Notes: a model not told the origin generated them from the sequence alone. Counted from the stretch's first letter, positions 35,552 through 43,727 are shown. The stretch: DNA of 64,000 bases from Chitinophaga japonensis (GCF_007830125.1 NZ_VLLG01000004.1:62001-126000); one strand, 5' to 3'. Translations and numbers: made by a program.

Positions 35552-37216
35552 ATGAAATCCTTACTTTTAACCATTGGCTTACTGACCATTACCTTACTTT
35601 CGTATAGCCAGAACATTTACCAGATACGTGCGGACAGTGTGCGTATCTATAACGATTGCGATACCGCGGAATTCATTCTTGAAAACCATACCCAGATGGT
35701 GCCTGGTTATTTGTACAACAAGGGCCGTGGGCGTACCGAATTCCGCCGCATGCGCTTTATAGACCTGGGGCTTGGAATAATCGCTATCGGCGACCAGGAT
35801 ACGCTGAACTTAGGCAACTCCTCTCTAGGCGACCAGTTTATCCGGAACCAGTTCAGTACGGCACAATTGGCGGATTACTGGATCAAAGGCCGGGGTAGAG
35901 TGGACAGCACGTTTACGCTGGGCAAGTATAAGAATAATGCGGCGGAGGATAGTGTGTTAACGACGGATGTGAATGGGAATTTAAAACTTAAATATGCTGG
36001 AGAAACCAGTGTTAATATTTATAATAGTGATGGTTCGCTTACCAGTAACAGGACTTTAACAGGGAATAATTATACATTAACTCTCACGGGTATTGGAAAC
36101 TACAATATTGAATCATCTTATCAATATCAATTAGCCCAAAGTGCTGGTGCTCCTGAATATAGCTCGCTACAATTACTACCAGGTATTGCGTCCTTGCAAA
36201 CTGGGAGCAACCTGATCCCTGAAGCGAGAATTGATATGCAAAAGGCTGATTCATCAATTACTTTTCAAGTTGCAGCACCTGGATATCCCATTTCCACACC
36301 AACCATGAAATATAAAAATGGATTCCTGTTTATTGATAAGTATAAGAACAATGAAACAGAAGACAGCGTACTTACAACAGATGCCAATGGTATGCTTAAA
36401 TTAAAATACTTAGGTTCCGATTTTTATACAGCTGATGGCACCTTAACCAGTGACAGATATGTGAATGGAGATAGTCACGCAATTGAATTCAATACCGGAA
36501 CAGGTTTTTTTGCATCAGGGCAATATCAAGGTAAGGAATATGGCATAGGAACTTATGAACGCCCTACGCAAAACAACGGCGTTCGTGTTACCTGGGGGTA
36601 TAATGAAATGCAAGTAAATGAAACTGCGATACGATTCGCTGTCTCAGACCTTTATCCAGGTATTTACCAATTCGTTATACAAAGTTATGGTACAGAAACA
36701 GGCCGTGCTCAAATAGATGCCGCCAAAATTGGCTATCAGACCGGAGCCTGGTATAATACCAACCCTACTGTTCCCCTGGATGTATACAAAGCTCCTAATA
36801 ACGGCTACACGGCAGCTATGCGAATTGTAGATGGCAACGAAGGCGCAGGCAAGGTTCTCACTTCTGACGCCAACGGTTACGCCACCTGGCAAACACCCGC
36901 CTCCACCATGTCCGCTGCCAGCTCTGGCACTATGAGCATCACCAGCGTCTCCTCCAGCACCACCCTGGATGATTCCCAATACACGATCCTGGCAAACAAC
37001 ACTTCCGCTATCACTGTTACCCTGCCCGCCGCTGCTTCCAACACCGGCCGCATTTATTTTATAAAAAAGGTTAGCAGTAATTCCAGCAGTGTTACGGTAG
37101 CAACCTCTGGTGCGGACACAATAGATGGCACATCCAGCTACGCTATCAGCACCTATAACAAAAGTATACAGGTGCAGAGTGATGGCAATGCCTGGTATAT
37201 TCTAACCGCCTTGTAA
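35552..37216 (+). CDS. Secreted tail-fibre-like mosaic protein
   Basis: 554 residues with a Sec signal (MKSLLLTIGLLTITLLSYSQ). Three related units of the form DSVLTTD-NG-LKLKY / KVLTSDANGYATWQ occur near 135, 270 and 435, as in phage tail fibres and fibre-like adhesins. The last ~100 residues (SAITVTLPAAASNTGRIYFI, QVQSDGNAWYIL) match a C-terminal beta domain common in tail-fibre-type proteins. Base composition switches inside the gene: about 35940-36770 is AT-rich while both ends are GC-rich, suggesting the central part was exchanged. It is 96 bp downstream of the immunity gene and may be part of the same cluster. It has no T9SS sorting domain. Confidence 0.75.
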   Translation: MKSLLLTIGLLTITLLSYSQNIYQIRADSVRIYNDCDTAEFILENHTQMVPGYLYNKGRGRTEFRRMRFIDLGLGIIAIGDQDTLNLGNSSLGDQFIRNQFSTAQLADYWIKGRGRVDSTFTLGKYKNNAAEDSVLTTDVNGNLKLKYAGETSVNIYNSDGSLTSNRTLTGNNYTLTLTGIGNYNIESSYQYQLAQSAGAPEYSSLQLLPGIASLQTGSNLIPEARIDMQKADSSITFQVAAPGYPISTPTMKYKNGFLFIDKYKNNETEDSVLTTDANGMLKLKYLGSDFYTADGTLTSDRYVNGDSHAIEFNTGTGFFASGQYQGKEYGIGTYERPTQNNGVRVTWGYNEMQVNETAIRFAVSDLYPGIYQFVIQSYGTETGRAQIDAAKIGYQTGAWYNTNPTVPLDVYKAPNNGYTAAMRIVDGNEGAGKVLTSDANGYATWQTPASTMSAASSGTMSITSVSSSTTLDDSQYTILANNTSAITVTLPAAASNTGRIYFIKKVSSNSSSVTVATSGADTIDGTSSYAISTYNKSIQVQSDGNAWYILTAL

Positions 37217-37263
37217 TCATCCCGCCAGCCCGCCAACTTTAACAAATAATAAGAAATCCTAAA

Positions 37264-37294
37264 TTGTAAAATTGAAATTTTTCTTCCTATCTTG
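37264..37294 (+). promoter_or_regulatory. Candidate promoter of the desaturase gene
   Basis: TTG (37264-37266), a 21-bp spacer, then TATCTTG (37288-37294), close to the Bacteroidota consensus. The -7 element ends only 5 bp before the ATG at 37300, so transcripts would be leaderless or nearly so. Confidence 0.3.
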
Positions 37295-37299
37295 CCGGC

Positions 37300-38337
37300 A
37301 TGACAAAAAGAAGCGATTTCGTCTATTCAACCTACAGCGAACCACACCGTATTAGAACAAAGGAGATCCTTAAAAAACATCCCAGTATCAGGAACCTGAT
37401 CGGGAAAAATCCCTGGACTTTTATGGCCATTGTAGGATTGGTAGCGTTCCAGATAGTGCTGGCCTGGCTGGTGGCAGACCAGTCCTGGTGGATAGTGGCA
37501 GGCGCGGCCTACCTGCTGGGCGCTTTCGCGGATCACGCCCTGTTCGTGATGATCCATGAGTGCGCGCACAAGCTTATATTTAAGAAGCCGGCGGCCAACC
37601 GGCTGGCAGGCATCTTCGCCAACATCCCGCAGGTAGTGCCCAGCTCCGTATCCTTTGAGCGCTACCATATCAAGCACCATTCCTTCCAGGGAGTGCATGA
37701 GCTGGACGCCGATCTGCCCAACCGCTGGGAGGCCCGGCTGATCAATAACTATTTCATCGGGAAGGCCATCTGGTTGCTGTTCTTTCCCATCTTCCAGATA
37801 TTCCGTATCTCGCGCCTGAAAGAGATCAAGCCTTTTGACGGCTGGATCGCGCTGAACTGGCTGGTGCAGATCGCGTTCGTAACGGCCATTTCGCTGGTTT
37901 GGGGACCTAAAGCCATCGGCTTCCTGGTGCTGAGCTTCTTTTTCTCCGTAGGACTGCACCCCCTGGGCGCCCGCTGGATACAGGAGCACTACCTGACCCA
38001 TGGCGAGCAGGAAACCTACAGCTACTACGGGGTATTGAATAACGTAGCTTTCAATGTGGGATATCATAACGAGCACCATGATTTCCCTTCCATTCCCTGG
38101 AACCGGCTGCCGGAAATAAGAAAAGGCGCTTCCTCATTTTACGATACGCTTTACTATCACACTTCCTGGACCAAACTGTTCTTCCGCTTCCTGTTTGACA
38201 AGGAGATATCCCTGTTCTCCAGGATCGTGCGGAGCAACCGCGGCAAGGTGCAGCTTACTGATGAATCCAGGCCGGATGCAGAAATGACGAAAGAGCAGGT
38301 ACAGGCAAACATCAATGCTTCCGAACAGGTAAGATAA
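37300..38337 (+). CDS. Sphingolipid delta-4 desaturase-like (DES1-like) membrane desaturase
   Basis: 345-residue integral-membrane di-iron desaturase. The three histidine boxes are HECAH (86-90), HIKHH (123-127) and HNEHH (256-260). The resemblance to eukaryotic dihydroceramide desaturase DES1 extends along the whole chain: the N-terminus DFVYSTYSEPHRIRTKEILK resembles the Lipid_DES domain, and later segments are VSFERYHIKHH, DADLPNRWE, GLHPLGARWIQEHY, ETYSYYGVLNNVAFNVGYHN and FDKEISLFSRIVRSNRG. Several transmembrane segments are present. Bacteroidota including Chitinophaga are known to make sphingolipids, so introduction of a 4,5 double bond in the sphingoid base of a ceramide is plausible. 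No other sphingolipid gene is in the window. Family placement is firm; substrate is inferred. Confidence 0.88.
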   Translation: MTKRSDFVYSTYSEPHRIRTKEILKKHPSIRNLIGKNPWTFMAIVGLVAFQIVLAWLVADQSWWIVAGAAYLLGAFADHALFVMIHECAHKLIFKKPAANRLAGIFANIPQVVPSSVSFERYHIKHHSFQGVHELDADLPNRWEARLINNYFIGKAIWLLFFPIFQIFRISRLKEIKPFDGWIALNWLVQIAFVTAISLVWGPKAIGFLVLSFFFSVGLHPLGARWIQEHYLTHGEQETYSYYGVLNNVAFNVGYHNEHHDFPSIPWNRLPEIRKGASSFYDTLYYHTSWTKLFFRFLFDKEISLFSRIVRSNRGKVQLTDESRPDAEMTKEQVQANINASEQVR

Positions 38338-38345
38338 TTCAGCCT

Positions 38346-38549
38346 TCATAATGCTTTCAATACTTTCCTGGCCCGGGAGATGAACCCGGGGGAAGGGCTA
38401 TGCTGCAGTTGGTCTTCCACCAGCAGCCGGATCTCGTTCCGGATATCAGGATAATCCTTTGCCAGGTTGGCCAGCACCGTCATAGAACATGCACGTACGG
38501 CCACCGTTTCCTGCGGATCGGCCAGCAGCTCAAAACAATGATGCATCAC
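38346..38549 (-). pseudogene. C-terminal remnant of a HEAT-repeat protein
   Basis: A 67-residue frame with a GTG start; family-like sequence continues upstream in the same frame to about 38573 (FPPALHGAV before the GTG). It reads FELLADPQETVAVRACSMTV, DIRNEIRLLVEDQL and SPGFISRARKVLKAL, which matches from memory the last ~75 residues of a common Bacteroidota HEAT-repeat family of about 200 residues. The N-terminal two thirds are missing: the similarity begins right at the stop codon of the S1C protease gene (38579). This looks like a deletion or rearrangement joint. It could still be translated by coupling. Convergent with the desaturase. Confidence 0.55.
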
Positions 38550-38578
38550 CGCGCCATGCAGGGCAGGAGGGAAGCCGC

Positions 38579-39499
38579 TCAGGCGGCCTGCTTTTCCGTG
38601 GGCGTTACCCTTAATTCCAGCACCCGGTTTTGCCGGATCACTTTCATGAACTGGAACTGCCCGATCTTTTCCCGGCTGAGCTGCCGGAACAGCGCGTCAG
38701 CGGTTTCCAGCGGGGTGTCATTAAAGGAAATGATGATGTCCCCGTCCTGCAGGCCGGCTTTGGCGGCCGGGCTGCGCTCCTCCACACCGGTTACGAAGAG
38801 CGCGGTCCTGTTCTTTAACTGCAGGGCGGTGCGCAGTTTGGGCACCAGGGTGATCTGCTGTAGCAGCACGCCCAGGTAGCCTTTCCGGACCTTGCCATAT
38901 TGCATCAGCTCCGCGGCTATCATCCGGGCGGAGTTGATGCTGATGGCAAAGCACAGGCCCTGTGCGCCCTGGATGGTGGCCGTGTTCACGCCTACCACCT
39001 CGCCTTTGAAATTGATCAGCGGCCCGCCGGAATTACCGGGGTTCAACGCCGTGTCTGTCTGTACCAGGTCGTTGATCAGTTGGCCATGCTCATTGCGCAG
39101 GGAGCGGCCCAGGGCGCTCACCACGCCGGCGGTTACCGTGTGCTGGAAGCCCAGCGGGTTGCCGATGGCAATCACCAGTTGACCGATCTGCAGCTCATGG
39201 GCATCGCCCAGCCGGGCCACCTGGAAATCAAAGGCGGAGGCCTTCAGGATGGCGATGTCCGCATCCACATCCTCGCCCACCAGGGCGGCCGGGTAGGTGC
39301 TGCCGTCGTGCAGCATCACGTTAAAATACTGGCCCTTGTGCACTACGTGGGCATTGGTAAACAGAAATCCATCGGAAGAGAAGAAGAACCCGGAACCGGT
39401 ACCGGTTATTTTCCTGTGGGCATCCAGCCGCTCTATCTTTACGACTGACCTGCCGGCGGCTTCCACCGCATGATGGATGATCTCAGAATAAGCATCCAT
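38579..39499 (-). CDS. Trypsin-like S1C serine protease with PDZ domain (DegP/HtrA type)
   Basis: 306 residues from ATG at 39499. The catalytic triad is intact: His in TNAHVV, Asp in DADIAIL, Ser in GNSGGPL. A C-terminal PDZ domain (about 210-300: GYLGVLLQQ, SPAAKAGLQDGDIIISFND) is complete. The open frame reaches 39694; an alternative ATG at 39625 would add a hydrophobic segment (TALMSSMVVMGLSF) that might act as a signal. I prefer 39499 because it is preceded by a strong Shine-Dalgarno-like AAGGAGG and gives a start (MDAYSEIIHHAVEA) that resembles cytosolic relatives. If the short form is right, the protease is cytoplasmic, unlike DegP. Confidence 0.9.
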   Translation of the reverse strand: MDAYSEIIHHAVEAAGRSVVKIERLDAHRKITGTGSGFFFSSDGFLFTNAHVVHKGQYFNVMLHDGSTYPAALVGEDVDADIAILKASAFDFQVARLGDAHELQIGQLVIAIGNPLGFQHTVTAGVVSALGRSLRNEHGQLINDLVQTDTALNPGNSGGPLINFKGEVVGVNTATIQGAQGLCFAISINSARMIAAELMQYGKVRKGYLGVLLQQITLVPKLRTALQLKNRTALFVTGVEERSPAAKAGLQDGDIIISFNDTPLETADALFRQLSREKIGQFQFMKVIRQNRVLELRVTPTEKQAA

Positions 39500-39500
39500 G

Positions 39501-39510
39501 TCACCTCCTT
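39501..39510 (-). promoter_or_regulatory. Shine-Dalgarno-like site that favours the short S1C protease start
   Basis: The minus strand reads AAGGAGGTGA directly before the ATG at 39499. Such strong anti-SD complementarity is uncommon in Bacteroidota. It could be coincidental if the longer frame is translated, because the same bases encode Gln-Gly-Gly. Confidence 0.45.
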
Positions 39511-39693
39511 GTTTTAAGTGAATGTCGCAACACATAAAACAGGCCAGGGATGAAAGGCGACAAAAAGACAGGCCCATTACTACCATGCTGCTCATCAGCG
39601 CAGTGCTGAGCTTCCTGTGGTTCATTATCGGAAAATTCTCCAGATAGCCTACCTTTACCGTTTCACTTTCGAACGATATCAACGCCAGAACCA

Positions 39694-40671
39694 TTGCTAA
39701 GAAAAGAGTTTCGCATTATTCTGCTTTCCCTGTTGGTGAGCTTCCTGCTCACGGCCGCCAAATTCACGGCTTACTTCCTCACGCACTCCGTGGCTATCCT
39801 GTCGGATGCGCTGGAATCCATCATCAACGTGGTGGCGGGCGCTTTTGCCAGCTACAGCATTTTCCTGGCCGGCAAGCCCCGGGACGAGAACCATCCCTAC
39901 GGGCACGGCAAGGTGGAATTCTTTTCCATCGGCTTTGAAGGGGCTATGATCTTTATAGCCGGCTGCCTGATATGGGTAAAAGCGGCGCAGTACTTTTGGG
40001 GCGAGTCCCAGTTGCGGGAGGTTACACAGGGTATCTGGCTCATCAGCGCCACCACGCTGGTCAACCTGTTCCTGGGGCTGTACCTGGTGCGGGTTGGGCG
40101 CCGCCTCTCGTCCATCACTATTTCCGGCAACGGGCAGCATATCATGACGGACGTGTACAGCAGCCTGGGGCTGATCGTGGCGCTGGCGGCCATTCACTTT
40201 ACCGGCTGGACCTGGCTGGACCCGGCGGTGTCCGTCATCATGGGCGGACTGATCCTGCGGAAAGGCTATCAACTGCTGCGACGCTCTGTTTCCGGGTTGA
40301 TGGACGAAACGGACATGCAGGTGGTAGACCGGGTGATACAGATACTGCGGGCGCATCGCCGGGATACCTGGATCGATGTACATAACATGCGGGTACAGCA
40401 GTATGGCAATAACTATCATATTGACTGCCACGTTACGCTGCCGTACTACCTGGAGCTGAGCCAGGCCCATGATGAGCTGAAAGCCATAGAAATGCTGGTG
40501 AACCGGGAATTTCCCAATAGCGAGGTGGAGTTCTTCATCCACCCGGACCCCTGCATCCCAGCCTGCTGCCATTATTGCCAACTGGCGCAATGCCCGGTGC
40601 GCAGTGAAGCCTTTACGGGCAAGATCACCTGGAAACGGGAAAATGTGCTGCCGAACCGGAAGCACGGATGA
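39694..40671 (+). CDS. Cation diffusion facilitator family metal transporter
   Basis: 325-residue inner-membrane metal/proton antiporter with about six transmembrane segments. TM2 carries SVAILSDALES and TM5 carries HIMTD, the HxxxD metal site. The cytoplasmic domain (about 210-290) has the usual ferredoxin-like pattern (VVDRVIQILRAHRRDTWIDV, NYHIDCHVTLPYYLEL). The C-terminus ends in a Cys cluster (IHPDPCIPACCHYCQLAQCP), a probable metal-binding tail. The start is TTG at 39694; no upstream ATG is in frame and the first transmembrane helix begins right after it. Divergent from the S1C protease and convergent with the serine hydrolase. Confidence 0.93.
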   Translation: MLRKEFRIILLSLLVSFLLTAAKFTAYFLTHSVAILSDALESIINVVAGAFASYSIFLAGKPRDENHPYGHGKVEFFSIGFEGAMIFIAGCLIWVKAAQYFWGESQLREVTQGIWLISATTLVNLFLGLYLVRVGRRLSSITISGNGQHIMTDVYSSLGLIVALAAIHFTGWTWLDPAVSVIMGGLILRKGYQLLRRSVSGLMDETDMQVVDRVIQILRAHRRDTWIDVHNMRVQQYGNNYHIDCHVTLPYYLELSQAHDELKAIEMLVNREFPNSEVEFFIHPDPCIPACCHYCQLAQCPVRSEAFTGKITWKRENVLPNRKHG

Positions 40672-40686
40672 ATGTGCTGATCCTTG

Positions 40687-41901
40687 TTAATCCTCGTACT
40701 CTTCTTCGCCCTCTCCATGCCCCAGGATAGCGCGTACCGGCCGGATGGCCTGGTAAATACCGCGGTCGTAGCGGTTGCCAAGAATAATAAGGGTGGATGT
40801 GTCCTGGATAAAGCGATAGAACACCGTGTTGTTGCCATGCCACCAACCGTTATGGTATACGATCTTCTGGCTGCTGTCCGGGTATTCCATCAGCCGCCAG
40901 CCCAGGCCGTAGTTGCGGACGCCCGGTTTTTCATAGCTGTAGCCGGAATAAGCGGCTGCCAGTGTCTCCGGTTTAAAAAGTTCGCCGGAATACAGCGCCT
41001 GGTCCCATTTCAGCATGTCCTGCGCGGAGCTGTAGATGCCCTTGTCGCCCACTACGCCGTCAAAATAGGTGTCTGGTTCGGGGCGGCCGTTGTACTTGTG
41101 GCTGGTGGTCTGGTGGGGGCGGGGCGTGCTGCTGGGGTCAAACACAAAGGTGTTGTGCATGCCCAGCGGCTCAAAAAAGGTTTGCCGCATAAAGTCGGCA
41201 TATTTGCGCCCGCTGATCTTCTCGATCAGGGCGCCGAGTATGATATAGTTGGTATTGCAGTATTGAAAATGCCGGTCAGGCTGGTGCTCTACCGGCGGCT
41301 TGTGCTGTATCATCAGCCGGATCACCTCGTTGTTGGTCAGGAAGCGTTCCTTGTCTTCCCAGAGGCTGTCGCAGAAATAGAGGTAATTGGGCAGCCCGCT
41401 GCGGTGGTTGAGCAGGGTCCTGATGGTAATGCCCATGTAAGGGAAGTCCGGGTAATACATCTGCAGGGTATCTTCCAGCCGGAGCTGCCCGCGCTCCATG
41501 AGCCAGAGAATGCCCATGGCGGTAAAAGTTTTGGATACGGACGCCAGTTGAAAGGAAGAATTTTCACTGATCAGCATTTTACTGCGGTAATCCTCTATGC
41601 CATGGTACTGCTCAAATATCACCACGCCCTTTTTGGCTACGATCATGGCCCCGTTAAAACCTGTTCTCAGCAGCCGGTGGGAAAAGAAGTCCGCCAGCTC
41701 GGCCTGCTGCTGTTTGGTGCGGGGAGCATTCAGGACGGCTTCCTTCCGCCTTTCACTTTCTTCCAGTGCATAAATGGAGTCTTCCTTTTTGTTCCCGAGG
41801 GATCTTTTCTCGCGTGCGGCGTTGCTCTGGCAACCGGAGATGGCAGCTACGGCAATGCCGGATATGGTCAAAATGTAAAAAAGTACTTTAAAACGCTTCA
41901 T
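40687..41901 (-). CDS. Serine hydrolase lipoprotein, class C beta-lactamase fold
   Basis: 404 residues from ATG 41901 (two codons of open frame precede it, starting GTG). A perfect lipobox ISGC (Cys24) predicts a lipoprotein. Active-site motifs of the beta-lactamase/AmpH superfamily are present: SVSK (Ser121, Lys124), YCN (214-216) and HNGWWHG near 355 as the KTG equivalent. These enzymes range from esterases to D,D-peptidases; true beta-lactamase activity is not implied. It is separated by 15 bp from the convergent CDF gene and diverges from serA. Confidence 0.9.
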   Translation of the reverse strand: MKRFKVLFYILTISGIAVAAISGCQSNAAREKRSLGNKKEDSIYALEESERRKEAVLNAPRTKQQQAELADFFSHRLLRTGFNGAMIVAKKGVVIFEQYHGIEDYRSKMLISENSSFQLASVSKTFTAMGILWLMERGQLRLEDTLQMYYPDFPYMGITIRTLLNHRSGLPNYLYFCDSLWEDKERFLTNNEVIRLMIQHKPPVEHQPDRHFQYCNTNYIILGALIEKISGRKYADFMRQTFFEPLGMHNTFVFDPSSTPRPHQTTSHKYNGRPEPDTYFDGVVGDKGIYSSAQDMLKWDQALYSGELFKPETLAAAYSGYSYEKPGVRNYGLGWRLMEYPDSSQKIVYHNGWWHGNNTVFYRFIQDTSTLIILGNRYDRGIYQAIRPVRAILGHGEGEEEYED

Positions 41902-41958
41902 CAACACTAAATGTTAGGCTTGCACCGCTAACTACTATATATTTTTCTAAAAACGCAA

Positions 41959-41990
41959 CAAACTACCGCATATTTTTTGAGAATATCAAA
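41959..41990 (-). promoter_or_regulatory. Candidate promoter of the serine hydrolase gene
   Basis: On the minus strand TTTG (41987-41990), a 21-bp spacer, then TAGTTTG (41959-41965), one base short of the ideal -7 element. Confidence 0.3.
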
Positions 41991-42006
41991 TTTGCCGGCG
42001 CCCCTG

Positions 42007-42037
42007 TTTGATTATTGCCGGACATCTGTTAGGTTTG
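42007..42037 (+). promoter_or_regulatory. Promoter of serA, full Bacteroidota consensus
   Basis: TTTG (42007-42010), exactly 19 bp, then TAGGTTTG (42030-42037): both halves of the consensus TTTG-N19-TAnnTTTG at canonical spacing. It leaves a leader of about 70 nt before the serA ATG at 42115. Confidence 0.65.
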
Positions 42038-42114
42038 TGCCCTGTTTTCCTCCGTAGCCACAATTATTGAGCCAATTGTGCAAGCGCGAACTATGCATAA
42101 TAACATTCTAATAT

Positions 42115-43350
42115 ATGGAGCAGAAGTTGACAAGTTATCCTAAGGAAAAGATCAATATCCTGTTGCTGGAGAACATCAGTGACGCCGCAGTAGCGGAGTT
42201 CAAGCACGCGGGCTATGCAAATACCCGCCGCCTGACGGGGGCGCTGAGCGAAGAGCAACTGATCAGCGAGATAAAGGATGTGCACCTGCTGGGAATCCGG
42301 TCCAAAACCCAGATCACCGCGAAAGTGCTGGACGCCGCCAAAAAGCTGCAGGCGATCGGGTGCTTTTGTATCGGCACCAACCAGGTGGACCTGAAAAGCG
42401 CCAAAGAGCACGGTGTGGCCGTATTCAACGCACCGTACTCCAACACCCGTTCCGTGGCGGAGCTGGTCATTGGCTTGTCCGTTATGCTCATCCGCCGCAT
42501 ACCAGACAAGAACAAGGCCGCCCATGAGGGTACCTGGATGAAGGAGGCCAAAGGCAGCTACGAACTAAGGGGAAAGACCCTGGGCATCGTGGGCTATGGC
42601 AATATCGGCAGCCAGGTGAGCGTACTGGCGGAGGCCATGGGGATGAACGTGATGTATTACGATGTGGAGACCAAGTTGCCGCTGGGCAACGCGGTACAGC
42701 AGAAAAGCCTGGCAGAGCTGTTCTCCGCGGCAGACATCATTTCCCTGCACGTGCCGTCTACGGCGATAACGAAAAACATGATCAACCGGGAAACCCTGCA
42801 GCATGCCAAAAAGGGATCCATCTTTATCAATTACTCCCGTGGTGAGGTAGTGGACCTGGATGCGCTGAAGGAAGCCCTGGAAAGCGGCCGGGTGTCCGGC
42901 GCGGCAATAGACGTGTTCCCGGTAGAGCCGGAAAAGAACGGCGCGGCTTTCAGCACCCCGCTGCAAAACCTGCCCAACGTGATCCTGACCCCGCACATCG
43001 GCGGCAGCACGGAGGAGGCGCAGCACAATATCGGCCTGGACGTGAGCAGCAAAATGCTGAACTACCTGGAAAAGGGCGCCAGCTTCGGCTCTCATACGGT
43101 GCCGGCCATGAGCGTGCCGCCCATTGAAAATACGCACCGCATCCTGCACATCCACCAGAACGTGCCGGGCGTGCTTTCCGAGATCAATACGGCTTTATCT
43201 CAAAAGAAGATCAATATACTGGGGCAGTACCTGACCACCAATGAGCAGATCGGCTACGTGGTGCTGGATGTGGATACGCAATTGTCGCAGGAGGCTTTTG
43301 CGGCCCTGAAGGAAGTAAAGCACACGATCAAGACAAGGTTACTTTATTAA
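42115..43350 (+). CDS. serA: D-3-phosphoglycerate dehydrogenase
   Basis: First step of serine synthesis: oxidation of 3-phosphoglycerate with NAD. 411 residues, the length of the E. coli enzyme. The Rossmann motif is GIVGYGNIGSQV (about 158-169). Catalytic Arg (INYSRGEVVD), Glu (PVEPEKNG) and His (LTPHIGGST) regions are present. A C-terminal ACT domain (about 340-411: HIHQNVPGVLSEINTALSQK) would mediate serine feedback. Monocistronic, with a consensus promoter and a terminator. Confidence 0.96.
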   Translation: MEQKLTSYPKEKINILLLENISDAAVAEFKHAGYANTRRLTGALSEEQLISEIKDVHLLGIRSKTQITAKVLDAAKKLQAIGCFCIGTNQVDLKSAKEHGVAVFNAPYSNTRSVAELVIGLSVMLIRRIPDKNKAAHEGTWMKEAKGSYELRGKTLGIVGYGNIGSQVSVLAEAMGMNVMYYDVETKLPLGNAVQQKSLAELFSAADIISLHVPSTAITKNMINRETLQHAKKGSIFINYSRGEVVDLDALKEALESGRVSGAAIDVFPVEPEKNGAAFSTPLQNLPNVILTPHIGGSTEEAQHNIGLDVSSKMLNYLEKGASFGSHTVPAMSVPPIENTHRILHIHQNVPGVLSEINTALSQKKINILGQYLTTNEQIGYVVLDVDTQLSQEAFAALKEVKHTIKTRLLY

Positions 43351-43363
43351 TAAAGTGCAAATG

Positions 43364-43408
43364 AAAAAGCAGCGATGCCTGGCTAGCCGGGGCGTCGCTG
43401 CTTTTTTT
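43364..43408 (+). terminator. Rho-independent terminator after serA
   Basis: Stem AAAAGCAGCGATGCC (43365-43379) with GGCGTCGCTGCTTTT (43391-43405), one G-U pair, followed by Ts. The A-rich left arm means it may also serve the convergent GG-leader peptide gene at 43425. Confidence 0.88.
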
Positions 43409-43424
43409 ATGGTAGCAGCATGTG

Positions 43425-43727
43425 CTATACGATATTGCCGGATCCCGTGATACCGCTCAGCAGGTTCCGGATACCATTGCCGATATTGGCCAGGCCGTGA
43501 CCGAAGCCTCCGCCAATGAGCATCAACCCGTTGCCGAGGTTGGTGAGCCCTGCGCCGAGGCCATTGCCCAGTCCTGCGAGCCCTGTTCCCAGTCCTCCGC
43601 CCAGCATGGCCAGTCCTGCCCCAAGGCCGGTGCCCAGCCCGTTCAGGCCCAGGAGGTCAAAGCCGCCGTTGGTGGCGGCCAGTTCATTTTCTGTTAATGG
43701 AATTAATTGTTGATCGGGATTTTTCAT
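43425..43727 (-). CDS. Gly-rich bacteriocin-like precursor with double-glycine leader (peptide 1)
   Basis: 100 residues. The leader (1-22) ends LTENELAATNGG, fitting the LSxxELxxxxGG rule for peptides cleaved by C39 peptidase-transporters. The 78-residue core is extremely Gly-rich and quasi-repetitive (units like LGNGLGAGL, LGGGLGTGL), with many GxxxG spacings and few charged residues. GxxxG-rich hydrophobic cores are typical of class IIb bacteriocins. No C39 transporter or modification enzyme lies in the window. A second GG-leader gene lies upstream on the same strand, suggesting a two-peptide system; this is inference. Confidence 0.7.
   Translation of the reverse strand: MKNPDQQLIPLTENELAATNGGFDLLGLNGLGTGLGAGLAMLGGGLGTGLAGLGNGLGAGLTNLGNGLMLIGGGFGHGLANIGNGIRNLLSGITGSGNIV

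Noticed and set aside
40684..41910. 408-codon plus-strand open frame over the serine hydrolase gene
   Set aside because: Exact antisense shadow; the minus-strand frame has a lipobox and intact SxxK and YxN motifs.
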